DNA of 64,000 nucleotides, from the NCBI RefSeq assembly GCF_018332715.1, contig NZ_BOQP01000052.1:124001-188000 (forward strand), read 5' to 3'. Below, one piece after another: positions 23,807-35,645 of this stretch (position 1 is its first letter; every line of letters starts with the position of its first letter). The translations under genes were made by a program, and so were the position numbers. The notes under the pieces were generated by a model. It did not search any database, was not told the origin of the DNA, and was given only the letters and a program-made list of their open reading frames with translations. Source of the DNA: Winogradskya consettensis. GTDB taxonomy: Bacteria > Actinomycetota > Actinomycetes > Mycobacteriales > Micromonosporaceae.

Positions 23807-25324
23807 CGCGGCGTCGTTGGTGAGATCCAGCAGCGGCGCCGGCACCACACCCAGGGCGAAGGTCGCGATCACGCCGATGGCCAGGGCCGCCGCCGTGAGG
23901 AAGCCCGGGATCGACACCGCCGGAGTGGTCTCGCTCGGCTCGGAGAGCCACATCAGCACGACCACCCGCAGGTACGGGAAGGCCAGCAGCATGCTGGTGA
24001 TCACACCGAAGATGACCAGCCACGTCTGCCCGCCCTCGACAGCCGCGCCGAAGACCGCGAACTTGCTGGTGAAGCCGCTCGTCAACGGGATGCCGGCAAA
24101 CGCCAGCAGGATGAACGAGAAGACCGCGGCGAAGACCGGGCTCTTGCGGCCCAGCCCCGCCCAGCGCGACAGGTGGGTGGCCTCGCCGTCCGCGTCCCGG
24201 ACCAGCGAGACGATGCCGAACGCGGCCAGCACCGAGAAGCCATACGCCACCAGGTAGAACATCGTGCTGGACAGCCCGCTCTTGTTGAGCGCGAGCACGC
24301 CCACCAGCAGGTAACCCGCGTTCGCGATGGACGAGTACGCCAGCAGCCGCTTCATGTCGGTCTGGGTGACCGCCAGCACCGCGCCGGTGAGCATCGTCAG
24401 CACCGCGATGACGCCCAGCACCGGCTGGAAGTCCCACTGAACCCCGTCGAACGCCACGTAGAGCACGCGCAGCAGCCCACCGAACGCCGCGACCTTCGTG
24501 CAGGCCGCCATCAGCGCCGTGATCGGCGTCGGGGCACCCTGGTAGACGTCCGGCGTCCACACGTGGAACGGGACCGCCGCGCTCTTGAAGAGCAGGCCGA
24601 TCGAGACCAGCGCCAGGCCGCCGAAGAGCAGCACCTCGCTGCGCGCCGGGTCGGCGACCGCGGCGTGGATCGAGGCGAAGTCGACGGCGCCGCTGAAGCC
24701 GTAGATCAGCGCGACCCCGAAGAGGAAGAACGCGGAGGCGTACGAGCCCAGCAGGAAGTACTTCATCGCGGCCTCCTGGCTCAGCAGACGCCGGCGGCGG
24801 GCCAGCGCGCAGAGCAGGTAGAGCGGCAGCGAGAAGACCTCGAGCGCGACGAACATGGTCAGCAGGTCGTTCGCGGCGACGAAGAGCAACATGCCCCCGA
24901 GCGCGAACAGCGTCAGCGGGTAGACCTCGGTCGCGCCGGGCTGACCGCCGGCCTGCTTGATGTCCTTCTGCGAGCCGACGGTGATCGCCGCCTGGGAGAC
25001 GAACGCGCCGCCCGGCTCGAGCGTGCGCTCGCCGATGAGCAGCAGCGACACGACGCCCAGCAGCAGGATCGAGCCCCACAGGAACACCGCCGGGCCGTCG
25101 ACGGCGACCGCGCCGCCGATGGTGACGACCCGGGTGTTGCGCTCCACGATCACCGTGACCAGCGCGGCGACCAGGGCGAGCAGCCCGAGGCCGAGCTGGA
25201 TGCCGTGGCGCCGGTTACGGGGCAGCAGTGCCTCGAACAGGACGCCGATGCAGGCCGCCCCGAACAGGATCAACATCGGCGCGAGCGCGCCGTAGTCGAT
25301 GTCGGGCAGTTTGAGGTCGTCCAT
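23792..25324 (-). CDS. nuoN: NADH-quinone oxidoreductase subunit N
   Basis: This 510-residue antiporter-like membrane subunit of complex I is the last gene of the operon. The key glutamate in transmembrane helix 5 is Glu162 (FVALEVFSLPLYLL), and downstream lie the proton-channel stretches KSAAVPFHVWTPDVYQGAPT and MKRLLAYSSIANAGYLL. It starts 2 bp after the nuoM stop codon. The C-terminal end (AAQFVR) is duplicated as DNA just beyond the stop, in a 20-bp repeat. Its role is proton translocation coupled to quinone reduction. Confidence 0.97.
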   Translation of the reverse strand: MDDLKLPDIDYGALAPMLILFGAACIGVLFEALLPRNRRHGIQLGLGLLALVAALVTVIVERNTRVVTIGGAVAVDGPAVFLWGSILLLGVVSLLLIGERTLEPGGAFVSQAAITVGSQKDIKQAGGQPGATEVYPLTLFALGGMLLFVAANDLLTMFVALEVFSLPLYLLCALARRRRLLSQEAAMKYFLLGSYASAFFLFGVALIYGFSGAVDFASIHAAVADPARSEVLLFGGLALVSIGLLFKSAAVPFHVWTPDVYQGAPTPITALMAACTKVAAFGGLLRVLYVAFDGVQWDFQPVLGVIAVLTMLTGAVLAVTQTDMKRLLAYSSIANAGYLLVGVLALNKSGLSSTMFYLVAYGFSVLAAFGIVSLVRDADGEATHLSRWAGLGRKSPVFAAVFSFILLAFAGIPLTSGFTSKFAVFGAAVEGGQTWLVIFGVITSMLLAFPYLRVVVLMWLSEPSETTPAVSIPGFLTAAALAIGVIATFALGVVPAPLLDLTNDAAQFVR

Positions 25325-25326
25325 GG

Positions 25327-26868
25327 CTACCGCGCCACCCTTCCATTCGCGACCGCCGTGGGACCGGGATCGGTGGTACCGACGTCCTGCATGGTCTGCT
25401 CGACCGCCGGGTTGATCACATCGGTGACCGGCTTCGGGTAGAAGCCGAGGAGCAGCAGCAGGAGCACCAGCGGCGCGACGACGATCTTCTCGCGCAGGGT
25501 GATGTCCTTCCGCATCGCCGGGACCTCGGTCAGCACCGGGTTGAGCGTGCCCTGCGTGGTGCGCTGCACCATCCAGAGCACGTACGCCGCCGCGAGGATG
25601 ATGCCGAACGTGGCGATGACCGCGTAGACCTTGTGCGTGGTGAACGTGCCGATCAGCACCAGGAACTCGCTGATGAACGGCGCGGTGCCGGGCAGCGCCA
25701 GGGAGGCGAGACCGGCGAAGAAGAGCACCCCGGCGAGGACCGGGATCAGCTTGCCCGCGCCACCGAAGTCACTGACCAGCGACGACCCGCGACGGGACAC
25801 GAACATGCCGACGACCAGGAAGAGCAGGCCGGTGGCGAGGCCGTGGTTGACCATGTAGAGCACCGAGCCGGTGCCCGCCTGGGTGGTGAAGGCGAAGATG
25901 CCGATGCCGATGAAACCGAAGTGCGCGATCGACGTGTACGACACCAGCCGCTTGAGATCGTTCTGCCCCACCGCCAGCAGCGCGGCGTAGAGGATCCCGA
26001 TGACGCCGAGGACCAGCGCCGCGGGGGCGAACCATCGCGACGCCTCAGGGAACAGCGGCAGGCAGTAACGCAGGATGCCGAACGTGCCCACCTTGTCGAG
26101 CACGCCGACGAGCAGCGCGGCAGCGGGTGCCGGAGCCGCGACACCTGCGTCGGGCAGCCACGTGTGGAACGGGAAGAACGGCGCCTTGACCGCGAACGCG
26201 ATGAAGAAGCCGAGGAACAGCCAGCGCGCGGTGTTCGTGTCGAACGCCGCCGAGGCGCCCTTGAGCGTCTCCCAGTCGAACGTGTGGTGCCCGCCGACCA
26301 CCCAGAGCCCGATCACGGCGGCCAGCATGAACAGACCGCCGACCAGCGAGTACAGGAAGAACTTCACCGCGGCGTACTGACGGCGCTGGCCGCCGTACGA
26401 GCCGATGATGAAGTACATCGGCACGAGCATGACCTCGAACAGCACGTAGAACAGGAAGACGTCGGCGGCCGCGAAGACGCCGATCATCGTGCATTCCAGC
26501 GTCAGCAGCAGTGCGAAGTACGTCGGCACCGACCGCTGGGTCTCGTCGACGTCGTTCCACGAGGCCAGGATCACCAGCGGCACGAGCAGCGCGATCAGCA
26601 CCAGCATGACCAGCGCGATGCCGTCCGTGGCGAAGGTGAACCGGGCGCCCCAGGTGGGGATCCACTGGTAGGACTCGCGGAACTGGAAGCGCTCGCCGCC
26701 GGCCTGGAACGCGATCCACATGACCACGCTCAGCGCGAGCACCACGAGCGACCAGGCCAGCGCGATCGTTTTGGCCAGGTTGCCCCGGGCCCGCGGGATG
26801 AAGGCCACCACTGCCGCGCCCACCAGGGGGAGCAACGTCAGGATGGACAGGAACGGGAAGTCCTTCAT
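25327..26868 (-). CDS. nuoM: NADH-quinone oxidoreductase subunit M
   Basis: The protein is 513 residues from the ATG at 26868, which shares one base with the nuoL stop codon (TAATG). An upstream in-frame start would run into nuoL and is less likely. Glu145 in VLFEVMLVPMYFI is the conserved helix-5 glutamate. FHTWLPDAGVAAPAPAAALL and LKRLVSYTSIAHFGFIGIG are the antiporter channel motifs; the usual EAP/S segment of NuoM (DAHVEAPT) is here DAGVAAPAPA, slightly unusual. It is a proton-pumping membrane subunit of complex I. Confidence 0.97.
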   Translation of the reverse strand: MKDFPFLSILTLLPLVGAAVVAFIPRARGNLAKTIALAWSLVVLALSVVMWIAFQAGGERFQFRESYQWIPTWGARFTFATDGIALVMLVLIALLVPLVILASWNDVDETQRSVPTYFALLLTLECTMIGVFAAADVFLFYVLFEVMLVPMYFIIGSYGGQRRQYAAVKFFLYSLVGGLFMLAAVIGLWVVGGHHTFDWETLKGASAAFDTNTARWLFLGFFIAFAVKAPFFPFHTWLPDAGVAAPAPAAALLVGVLDKVGTFGILRYCLPLFPEASRWFAPAALVLGVIGILYAALLAVGQNDLKRLVSYTSIAHFGFIGIGIFAFTTQAGTGSVLYMVNHGLATGLLFLVVGMFVSRRGSSLVSDFGGAGKLIPVLAGVLFFAGLASLALPGTAPFISEFLVLIGTFTTHKVYAVIATFGIILAAAYVLWMVQRTTQGTLNPVLTEVPAMRKDITLREKIVVAPLVLLLLLLGFYPKPVTDVINPAVEQTMQDVGTTDPGPTAVANGRVAR

Positions 26869-28790
26869 TACGCCAACCACCCCAGCTGGATCGCGAGGAA
26901 CGCGCCGACGACCAGCACGGCGCCGGTGAGCATGGACAACGCGTACGAGCGGACGAAGCCGGTCTGGAGCCGGCGCAGGCGACCGGAGCCGCCCCCGACC
27001 GCGGCGGCGAGGCCGTTGACCGCGCCGTCGATGCCCCGGTTGTCGAGGTAGACGAGCGCGCGGGTCAGGTAGATGCCGGGCCGCTCGAACACCGCCTCGT
27101 TGAACGCGTCGGTGTAGAGGTTGCGGCGGGCCGCGGTGACGACCACACCGGCGGGTTCGGGCGCGAGCGCCGTGCCCCTGCGGAACATCGCCCAGGCCAG
27201 ACCCGCGCCGAGCACCGTGACGACCAGCGACAGAACCGTGATCAGCCAGTGCGCCAGGACCGGTTCGTGCTCGACACCCTCGGCGCCGAGGACCGGCTCG
27301 AGCCAGTGCGCCAGGTCGCCCCAGACGAGCAGGCCACCCGCGACGATCGAGCCGAGGGCCAGCAGCATCAGCGGCACCGTCATGATCAGCGGCGACTCGT
27401 GCGGATGCTTGTTCTCCTCGGTGTAGCGCTCCGGGCCGTGGAACGTCAGCACGAAGAGCCGGGTCATGTAGAAGGCCGTGAGGCCCGCGCCCAGCAGCGC
27501 CGCCATGCCGTAGAGCCAGGACGTCCAGTCACCGCGCTCGAAGGCCGCCGCGATGATCGGCTCCTTGGAGAAGTAACCGGACAGCGGCGGGATGCCGATG
27601 ATCGCGAGCCAGCCCATCATGAACGTGAGCCAGGTCCAGGTCATGTATTTGCGCAGCCCACCGAAGCGGCGGATGTCGACCTGGTCGTGCATGCCGTGCA
27701 TGACCGAGCCGGCGCCGAGGAACATGTTGGCCTTGAAGAAGCCGTGCGCGAGCAGATGGATGATCGCCAGCGCGTACGCCCCGCCGCCGAGCCCGACGCC
27801 GAGGAACATGTAGCCGATCTGGCTCACCGTCGACCAGGCCAGGACGCGCTTGATGTCGTCCTTGGCCGCGCCGATGATGCAGCCGATGAGCAGCGTGAGC
27901 GCGCCGACGCTGACCACGATGGTCTGCAGCGTGTGGTTCGCCGAGAAGATCGGGTTGGAGCGGGCGATCAGGTAGACGCCGGCGGTGACCATCGTCGCCG
28001 CGTGGATCAGGGCCGAGACCGGGGTCGGGCCCTCCATCGCGTCCGGGAGCCAGGCCTGCAGCGGGAACTGGCCGGACTTACCGGCCGCACCGAGCAGCAG
28101 CAGGATGCCCAGGATCAGCACTGTGCCGCCGGACAGCGCGGAGACCTGGCTGAACACCTCGTCGTACTGGGTGGTGCCCAGCTGAGCGAACAGCAGGAAG
28201 ATCCCGATGGCCAGGCCGGTGTCGCCGACCCGGTTCATCAGGAACGCCTTCTTGCCGGCCGTGGCCGCCGAGGGACGCGTGTACCAGAAGGAGATCAGCA
28301 GGTACGACGCCAGACCGACGCCCTCCCAGCCGAAGTAGAGCATCACGTAGTTGTTGCCGAGAACCAGCAGCAGCATCGCCGCGACGAAGAGGTTGAAGTA
28401 GGCGAAGAACCTGCGGCGCCCCGGGTCGTGCTCCATGTAGCCCACGGCGTACAGGTGGATCAGCGAACCGACACCCGTGATCAGCAGGACGAAGACGCCG
28501 GAGAGCGGGTCGAACAGCAGCCCGAAGTCGACGTGCAGGTTGCCGACGACGATGAAGTCCCACAGGCTCTGCTGGGCCGACCGGGCGTCGTCGTCCAGCC
28601 CGCGGAGGCTGAGGAACATCGACAGGCCGAGCACGAAGGTCGCCGCTACCGAGAGGACGCCGAGCCAGTGTCCCCACTTGTCGGCCCGCTTGCCGAGCAG
28701 CAGCAGGACCGCCGCACTGGCCAGCGGAATGGCGACAAGTAACCAGATACCACTCAAAAGGCCCGTGGCGTGGGCATACGTCTGTTCCAC
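26868..28790 (-). CDS. nuoL: NADH-quinone oxidoreductase subunit L
   Basis: The protein has 640 residues and starts at a GTG at 28790, 12 bp after nuoK. Glu156 in YFGWEGVGLASYLLISFW and the channel sequence FPLQAWLPDAMEGPTPVSAL are strictly typical. The long C-terminal lateral helix region that clamps NuoM and NuoN is present, followed by the final membrane anchor (MLTGAVLVVGAFLAIQLGW). It is the distal proton-pumping subunit of complex I. Confidence 0.97.
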   Translation of the reverse strand: MEQTYAHATGLLSGIWLLVAIPLASAAVLLLLGKRADKWGHWLGVLSVAATFVLGLSMFLSLRGLDDDARSAQQSLWDFIVVGNLHVDFGLLFDPLSGVFVLLITGVGSLIHLYAVGYMEHDPGRRRFFAYFNLFVAAMLLLVLGNNYVMLYFGWEGVGLASYLLISFWYTRPSAATAGKKAFLMNRVGDTGLAIGIFLLFAQLGTTQYDEVFSQVSALSGGTVLILGILLLLGAAGKSGQFPLQAWLPDAMEGPTPVSALIHAATMVTAGVYLIARSNPIFSANHTLQTIVVSVGALTLLIGCIIGAAKDDIKRVLAWSTVSQIGYMFLGVGLGGGAYALAIIHLLAHGFFKANMFLGAGSVMHGMHDQVDIRRFGGLRKYMTWTWLTFMMGWLAIIGIPPLSGYFSKEPIIAAAFERGDWTSWLYGMAALLGAGLTAFYMTRLFVLTFHGPERYTEENKHPHESPLIMTVPLMLLALGSIVAGGLLVWGDLAHWLEPVLGAEGVEHEPVLAHWLITVLSLVVTVLGAGLAWAMFRRGTALAPEPAGVVVTAARRNLYTDAFNEAVFERPGIYLTRALVYLDNRGIDGAVNGLAAAVGGGSGRLRRLQTGFVRSYALSMLTGAVLVVGAFLAIQLGWLA

Positions 28791-28802
28791 GTGACGGCCC
28801 CT

Positions 28803-29102
28803 TTAGTACTTGAGGAGGTTGGCGTCGTCGACACTCGCGGACCGCCGGGTCCGGAAGATCGACATGATGATCGCCAGCCCGACCACAACCTCGGCAGCCG
28901 CGACGACCATCACGAAGAACGAGATGATCTGGCCGTCGAGGGTGCCGTTGATCCGGCTGAAGGTGACCAGCGCGAGGTTCGCCGCGTTCAGCATCAGCTC
29001 GATGCACATGAACAGGACGATCGCGTTGCGGCGCACGAGCACACCGGCAGCGCCGATGGTGAAAAGTATCGCCGCCAGTACGAGGTAGTAGTCAGGAGTC
29101 AC
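28803..29102 (-). CDS. nuoK: NADH-quinone oxidoreductase subunit K
   Basis: The protein has 99 residues with three transmembrane helices. The two membrane-embedded glutamates needed for proton transfer are Glu35 ([14 protein letters not shown]) and Glu70 ([11 protein letters not shown]). It overlaps nuoJ by an ATGA-type junction. Length and sequence are standard for the family. Confidence 0.97.
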   Translation of the reverse strand: MTPDYYLVLAAILFTIGAAGVLVRRNAIVLFMCIELMLNAANLALVTFSRINGTLDGQIISFFVMVVAAAEVVVGLAIIMSIFRTRRSASVDDANLLKY

Positions 29103-29869
29103 TTCTCTGTCCTCTTCGGTGCAGCCTCGTCAGCGGTCAGCTCACGGACCGGAAGGATCGGCGAGAGGGTGCGCTCGGAGCCGTTGCCGTCCGGCAGGCG
29201 ACCCGGCGCGGCGACCGACATGGTGTTGGCGTAGACGCCCGGGCCCGCCTTGGGACCGGGGTAGTTACCGGGCCGGAAGCGCGCCTTCATGCGCGTGACC
29301 TGGTCCGCGACATCCGCCTTGGCCCGCTCCACGTGGGCGAGCACCATCGCGCCGACCGCCGCCGTGATGAGCAGCGCGGACGTGACCTCGAAGGCGAAGA
29401 CGTACTTGGTGAACAGCAGCTTGGCGATGCCCTGCACGTTGCCGGCCGAGTTGGCGTCGGCGAGCCCGGCCACGGCGGTGTCGCCCAGCGAGCGGGCGAG
29501 GCCGGTCGCGATCAGGATGCCGAAACCGGCGCCGAGCAGGACCGCCGCGACCCGCTGGCCCCGAAGGGTCTCGATCAGGGAGTCGGAGGCGTCCCGGCCG
29601 ACGAGCATGAGCACGAAGAGGAACAGCATCATGATCGCGCCGGTGTAGACGATGATCTGCACCGCGCCGAGGAACGGCGCGCCGTTGATCACGTAGATGA
29701 AGCCCAGGTTGAGCATCGTCACGACGAGCCAGAGCGCCGAGTGCACCGCGTTGCGCGACAGCACCGTGCCGAGGCCGCCGATGACCGCGAGCGTGCCGAG
29801 GATCCAGAACGCCCAGGCCTCACCCGTGGAGACCTGCGCGCCTGCCGCGGCGGCGACGACCTCGTTCAT
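29099..29869 (-). CDS. nuoJ: NADH-quinone oxidoreductase subunit J
   Basis: The protein has 256 residues; five transmembrane helices occupy roughly the first 170. Helix 3 contains the conserved [19 protein letters not shown], with the pi-bulge region important for coupling. The hydrophilic C-terminal tail of about 80 residues ([20 protein letters not shown]...) is typical of actinobacterial NuoJ and longer than in E. coli. It overlaps both neighbours by 4 bp. Confidence 0.95.
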   Translation of the reverse strand: MNEVVAAAAGAQVSTGEAWAFWILGTLAVIGGLGTVLSRNAVHSALWLVVTMLNLGFIYVINGAPFLGAVQIIVYTGAIMMLFLFVLMLVGRDASDSLIETLRGQRVAAVLLGAGFGILIATGLARSLGDTAVAGLADANSAGNVQGIAKLLFTKYVFAFEVTSALLITAAVGAMVLAHVERAKADVADQVTRMKARFRPGNYPGPKAGPGVYANTMSVAAPGRLPDGNGSERTLSPILPVRELTADEAAPKRTEK

Positions 29870-30471
29870 CGGGCCGTCTCCTTCGCGACCTCACCCGCGG
29901 AGTCGGCGGCGTCGTGCGTACCCGTGTCGGACCAGGGGGCCCGCTCGGCGCCGGCCGAAGTGCCGGGGTTGGTCAGCGCACCGAGGTAGTAGTCCTTGTC
30001 GGTGTCACCGAGGCGCATCGGGTGCGGCGGCTGCTCCATGCCCTCGAGCAGCGGCGCCAGCAGCTCCTTCTTGGTGAAGATGAGGTCCTGGCGGTTGTCG
30101 CGGGCCAGCTCGTACTCGTTGCTCATGGTCAGCGAACGGGTCGGGCAGGCCTCGATGCAGAGCCCGCAGAAGATGCAGCGGGCGTAGTTGATCTGGTAGA
30201 TGCTCGCGTAGCGCTCACCGGGCGAGAAGCGCTCCTCGTCGGTGTTGTTGCCACCCTCGACGTAGATCGCGTCGGCCGGGCAGGCCCAGGCGCACAGCTC
30301 ACAGCCGATGCACTTCTCCAGGCCGTCCGGGTGCCGGTTGAGGATGTGCCGGCCGTGGAAGCGCGGGGCCGGCGTCGGCGGTGTGAACGGGTAGTCGGTG
30401 GTGATGACCTTGCGGAACATGTGCGCGAAGGTCACCCCGAAGCCCTTGAACGAGCCGGTGAACGTACCCAC
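29866..30471 (-). CDS. nuoI: NADH-quinone oxidoreductase subunit I (iron-sulfur)
   Basis: The protein has 201 residues and carries two 4Fe-4S clusters: [12 protein letters not shown] (Cys54/57/60/64) and [12 protein letters not shown]. These are clusters N6a and N6b, which pass electrons to N2 in NuoB. The extended C-terminus (about 40 residues rich in Ala, Asp and Thr) is an actinobacterial feature. Adjacent to nuoH with 1 bp between. Confidence 0.97.
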   Translation of the reverse strand: MGTFTGSFKGFGVTFAHMFRKVITTDYPFTPPTPAPRFHGRHILNRHPDGLEKCIGCELCAWACPADAIYVEGGNNTDEERFSPGERYASIYQINYARCIFCGLCIEACPTRSLTMSNEYELARDNRQDLIFTKKELLAPLLEGMEQPPHPMRLGDTDKDYYLGALTNPGTSAGAERAPWSDTGTHDAADSAGEVAKETAR

Positions 30472-30472
30472 G

Positions 30473-31858
30473 TCACACCTCCTTCTCTACATCGGGGGCG
30501 CCGTCGTCGTCGCCCGCTGCGCCGACCGTTGCCGGCTGGCGTTCGGCGACCGCGCGGCGGGCGCGCGGGCTGGGTGGGACCTGCAGATCCATCGGGGGCA
30601 CCGGGAAGCTGCCCGGTGGGCGCGCCGCGAGCTGCTCCTCGATGGAGTAGACCCGTTCCTTCTTGCTCGCCGGCCAGAGCAGCGCGATGCCGAGCACGAT
30701 GACCGCGGCCACGACGTAGACCAGGTAGCGCTGGCCACCGTCGATCTTGTCCTGGGTGACCCGCACCCCGGCCAGGAAGAGGATCCAGACCAGGCTGGCG
30801 GGGATGAGCCCCTTCCAGCCGAACCGCATGAACTGGTCGTAGCGCATCCGGGGCAGCGTCGCCCGCAGCCAGATGAAGCCGAAGAGCAGGATGAGGATCT
30901 TGCCGAACCACCACAGCAGCGGCCACCAGCCGGAGTTGGCGCCCTCCCAGAACGTGGTGATCGGGGCCGGGGCACGCCATCCGCCGAGGAACAGCGTGGT
31001 CGCGAACGCCGAGACGGTGATCATGTTGATGTACTCGGCGAGGAAGAACAGCGCGAACTTGAACGACGAGTACTCCGTGTGGAAACCGCCGACCAGCTCC
31101 GACTCCGCCTCGGGCAGGTCGAACGGGGCGCGGTTGGTCTCGCCGACCGCCGCGATGCAGTAGATGACGAAGCTGGGGAGCAGCAGGACGGCGTACCAGC
31201 TGGGTGCCGTCGGGTTCCAGCCCAGGATGTCGAAGCTGGTCGAGCCGTTGCCGGCCTGCGCCTTGACGATCTGCGACGTCGACATCGTCCCGGCCGTCAT
31301 GAAGACCGCCACGATCGACAGCCCCATCGCGACCTCGTACGAGATCATCTGCGCACTCGACCGCAGCCCACCGAGCAGCGGGTATGTCGACCCGGACGCC
31401 CATCCGGCGAGCACCACGCCGTACACGCTCATCGAGGAGCAGGCGAGCAGCACGAGCACCGAGACCGGCACGTCGGTGAGCTGCAGCGCCGTGTGATGGC
31501 CGAAGATCGACACGACCGGGCCGAACGGGATGACCGCGAAAGCTGTGAAGGCGCAGGTCGCGGAGATCACCGGGGCGATGAAGTAGACCACCTTGTCGGC
31601 GGTCTTCGGGATGATCTCCTCCTTGAACGGCAGCTTGACGCCGTCCGTGAGGCTCTGCAACCAGCCCTTGGGCCCGACCTGGTTGGGGCCCGGCCGGACC
31701 GCCATCCGGGCCACGACCTTGCGCTCGTAGACGATGGTGAACAGCGTCAGCAGCAGCAGGACCACGAAGACGGCGAACAGCTTGATCAGCGTGATCCACC
31801 AGACGTCGTTCTCGAACGTCTGCAGCGTCGGATCCTGCGCCGCGGCGAGGATGTTCAT
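30473..31858 (-). CDS. nuoH: NADH-quinone oxidoreductase subunit H
   Basis: The protein is 461 residues from the ATG at 31858, which overlaps the nuoG stop by 4 bp; a longer frame upstream lies inside nuoG. Typical NuoH motifs are [20 protein letters not shown] and the quinone-chamber loop ([19 protein letters not shown]). Eight helices are followed by a roughly 60-residue charged tail (VEKEV at the end). It forms the membrane part of the quinone site. Confidence 0.96.
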   Translation of the reverse strand: MNILAAAQDPTLQTFENDVWWITLIKLFAVFVVLLLLTLFTIVYERKVVARMAVRPGPNQVGPKGWLQSLTDGVKLPFKEEIIPKTADKVVYFIAPVISATCAFTAFAVIPFGPVVSIFGHHTALQLTDVPVSVLVLLACSSMSVYGVVLAGWASGSTYPLLGGLRSSAQMISYEVAMGLSIVAVFMTAGTMSTSQIVKAQAGNGSTSFDILGWNPTAPSWYAVLLLPSFVIYCIAAVGETNRAPFDLPEAESELVGGFHTEYSSFKFALFFLAEYINMITVSAFATTLFLGGWRAPAPITTFWEGANSGWWPLLWWFGKILILLFGFIWLRATLPRMRYDQFMRFGWKGLIPASLVWILFLAGVRVTQDKIDGGQRYLVYVVAAVIVLGIALLWPASKKERVYSIEEQLAARPPGSFPVPPMDLQVPPSPRARRAVAERQPATVGAAGDDDGAPDVEKEV

Positions 31859-34328
31859 CGGTTGGCCCCCTGCGCCAGGATCGGACCGGGCTTGACGACC
31901 GAGAGCCGCACGACGGCTCCGGACGTGACCCCGAGGCTGCGCCGCAGCGTGGAGCCCGGCGAGTTCGTCGGCAGCCACACGACCTGCGGCGGCAGTTCGG
32001 TGATCGCCACCGGCAGGGTGATCGCGCCGCGGTCGGTGCCGACCGTGACGGCGTCGCCGTCGGCGACCCCGAGCGACTCGGCCAGGTCCTTGCCGATCCG
32101 CACCACCGGCGGGCGGGCCGTCCCGGCGAGCACCTCGTCGCCGTCGAGCAGCGACCCGTTGTCGATCAAGTGGTGCCAGGAGGCGAGCACGGCCTCGTCC
32201 TTGCCGGGCTTGGGCAGGCTGCCCGCATCGAGTGCGGGCTGTGCCGGGCGGGCCGACCCGCTGGCCGGCATCGCGCCGAGCTCGCGGCGAATCGCCCCGA
32301 CGTCGCCGGTGCCGAGCGTGACGTCCATCAGGGCACCGATCGCCTCGAGCACCCGGCCGTCGGTCATCGCGCCGGTCGGGAGCACGGTCTCGAAGGTGCG
32401 CAGGCGCCCCTCCCAGTCCATGAAGGTGCCGGACTTCTCGGCGGCCGGTGCGATCGGCAGCACGACGTCGGCGCGCCGGGTCACGGCGCTGTGCCGCAGC
32501 TCGACGCTGACCAGGAACGGCACCGCGTCGAGGGCCTGCTCGGCCAGCCGCGGGTCGGCGAGGTCGGCGGGGTCGACACCCGCCAGCAGCAGTCCGCCGA
32601 GCGTGCCGTCCGCGGCGGCCGCGACGATCGCGTCCGTGTCGCGGCCGACCGTCGCCGGCAGCGAGCCGGTCTCGAGATCCCAGGCCGTCGCGAGCTCCGC
32701 GCGGGCGCTCGCGTCGGTGACCGGTCGGCCACCGGGCAGCAGGTTCGGCAGGCAGCCCGCGTCGACAGCGCCGCGGTCACCCGCGCGCCGCGGCACCCAG
32801 GCGAGCCGGGCACCGGTCTTCGCGGCGAGCGACGCGGCGGCGGAGAGCCCACCGGGCACGCTCGCGAGCCGCTCCCCCACGATCAGGAGCGATCCCGGCT
32901 CGGAAAGCGCGGCGGCTACCGTCGCGTCGGTGCCGAGCAGTCGTGCCTCGTCACCGGGCACGGCGGCGACCAGGGTCGCACCGAGCTTCTCGAAGCCCCG
33001 GCTCAGGAACGGCGCCACCGCCGTCACCTTGAGCGACTTCTTCCCGTGCCCCTTGCGCAGGCGCAGGAAGAGGATCGGGCACTCCTCCTCGGGCTCGAGC
33101 CCGACGATGACCGCCGAGGGCGCGTCCTCGACGTCCTCGTACGTGACGTCGGTGACCCCGGCGACCGAGGCTGCCAGGAAGTCGGCCTCCTCGGCGGAGA
33201 GCGGGCGGGCCCGGAAATCGATGTCATTGGTGCCGAGCGCGACGCGGGCGAATTTCGCGTACGCGTACGCGTCCTCCACCGTGAGCCGCCCGCCCGTGAG
33301 CACCCCGACGCCCCGGCCCTTCGCAGCGGTCAGCCCCTCGGCCGCGGCGAGCAACGCCTCGGACCAGGAAGCGTCGCGCAGCTCACCGGTGGCGGCATCG
33401 CGGATCAGCGGCGTGGTGATGCGGTCGTTGGCGGTGGTGTAGCGGAAACCCCAACGGCCCTTGTCGCAGTTCCACTCCTCGTTGACCGCCGCGTCGTCAC
33501 CGGCCAGCCGGCGCAGCACCTTGCCACGGCGGTGGTCAGCGCGGATCGCGCAGCCCGCGGAGCAGTGCTCGCACGCAGTCGGCGAGGAGACCAGGTCGAA
33601 CGGGCGGGCCCGGAATCTGTACTGCTCGCCGGTCAGCGCGCCGACCGGGCAGATCTGGATCGTGTTGCCGGAGAAGTACGAGTTGAAGGCGACGTCACCC
33701 GGACCGTCACCGACCTGCCCGTCCCCGGTGCCGTCGCCGCCGAAGAAGTCATCGCGGTAGACGTTGATCTGCTCGCCGGACGAGCGGTCCATCAGGTCGA
33801 TGAACTTGTCGCCGGCGATCTCCTCGGAGAAGCGGGTGCAGCGCTGGCAGAGGATGCACCGTTCCCGGTCCAGCAGCACCTGGCTGGAGATGTGGATCGG
33901 CTTCTCGTACTCACGCTTGTGCTCGTGAAACCGCGACTCCGTGCGCCCGCTGCTCATCGCCTGGTTCTGCAGCGGGCACTCGCCGCCCTTGTCGCAGGTC
34001 GGGCAGTCGAGCGGGTGGTTGGCCAGCAGCAGCTCCATCACGCCGCCCTGCGCCTTCGCGGCGACCGGCGAGCTGAGCTGGGTCTTGACCACCATGCCCT
34101 CGGCGACCGTCTGCGTGCAGGAGGCGACCGGCTTGCGCTGGCCCTCCACCTCCACCAGGCACTGCCGGCAGGCACCGGCCGGGGCCAGCAGCGGGTGGTC
34201 GCAGAACCGCGGGATCGCGATGCCCATCCGCTCGGCGACGCGGATGACGAGCTCGCCCTTGGCGGCCGTCACCTCCACGCCGTCGATGGAGAGCGTGACT
34301 TCATCGGTCTTCTTGGCGACGTCGGTCA

Positions 34329-34329
<1 letters not shown>
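31855..34329 (-). CDS. nuoG: NADH-quinone oxidoreductase subunit G
   Basis: The protein has 824 residues. The N-terminal 2Fe-2S ligands are Cys43, Cys54, Cys57 and Cys71. They are followed by the His/Cys cluster N5 ([17 protein letters not shown]) and cluster N4 (CILCQRC). A further CEHCSAGC with a distant NCDKGRWG matches the off-pathway N7 cluster site, which occurs only in some bacteria. The rest is a molybdopterin-oxidoreductase-like fold without cofactor. It conducts electrons in the peripheral arm. Neighbouring starts overlap nuoF and nuoH. Confidence 0.97.

Positions 34330-35641
<1,312 letters not shown>

Positions 35642-35645
<4 letters not shown>

Noticed and set aside
30398-33442. 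Very long open frame (about 1000 codons) on the plus strand opposite nuoG-nuoI
   Set aside because: It is antisense to well-conserved nuo genes, has no family similarity and is a by-product of high third-position GC. The same holds for long antisense frames opposite acs, both M6-like genes and the nuo genes.
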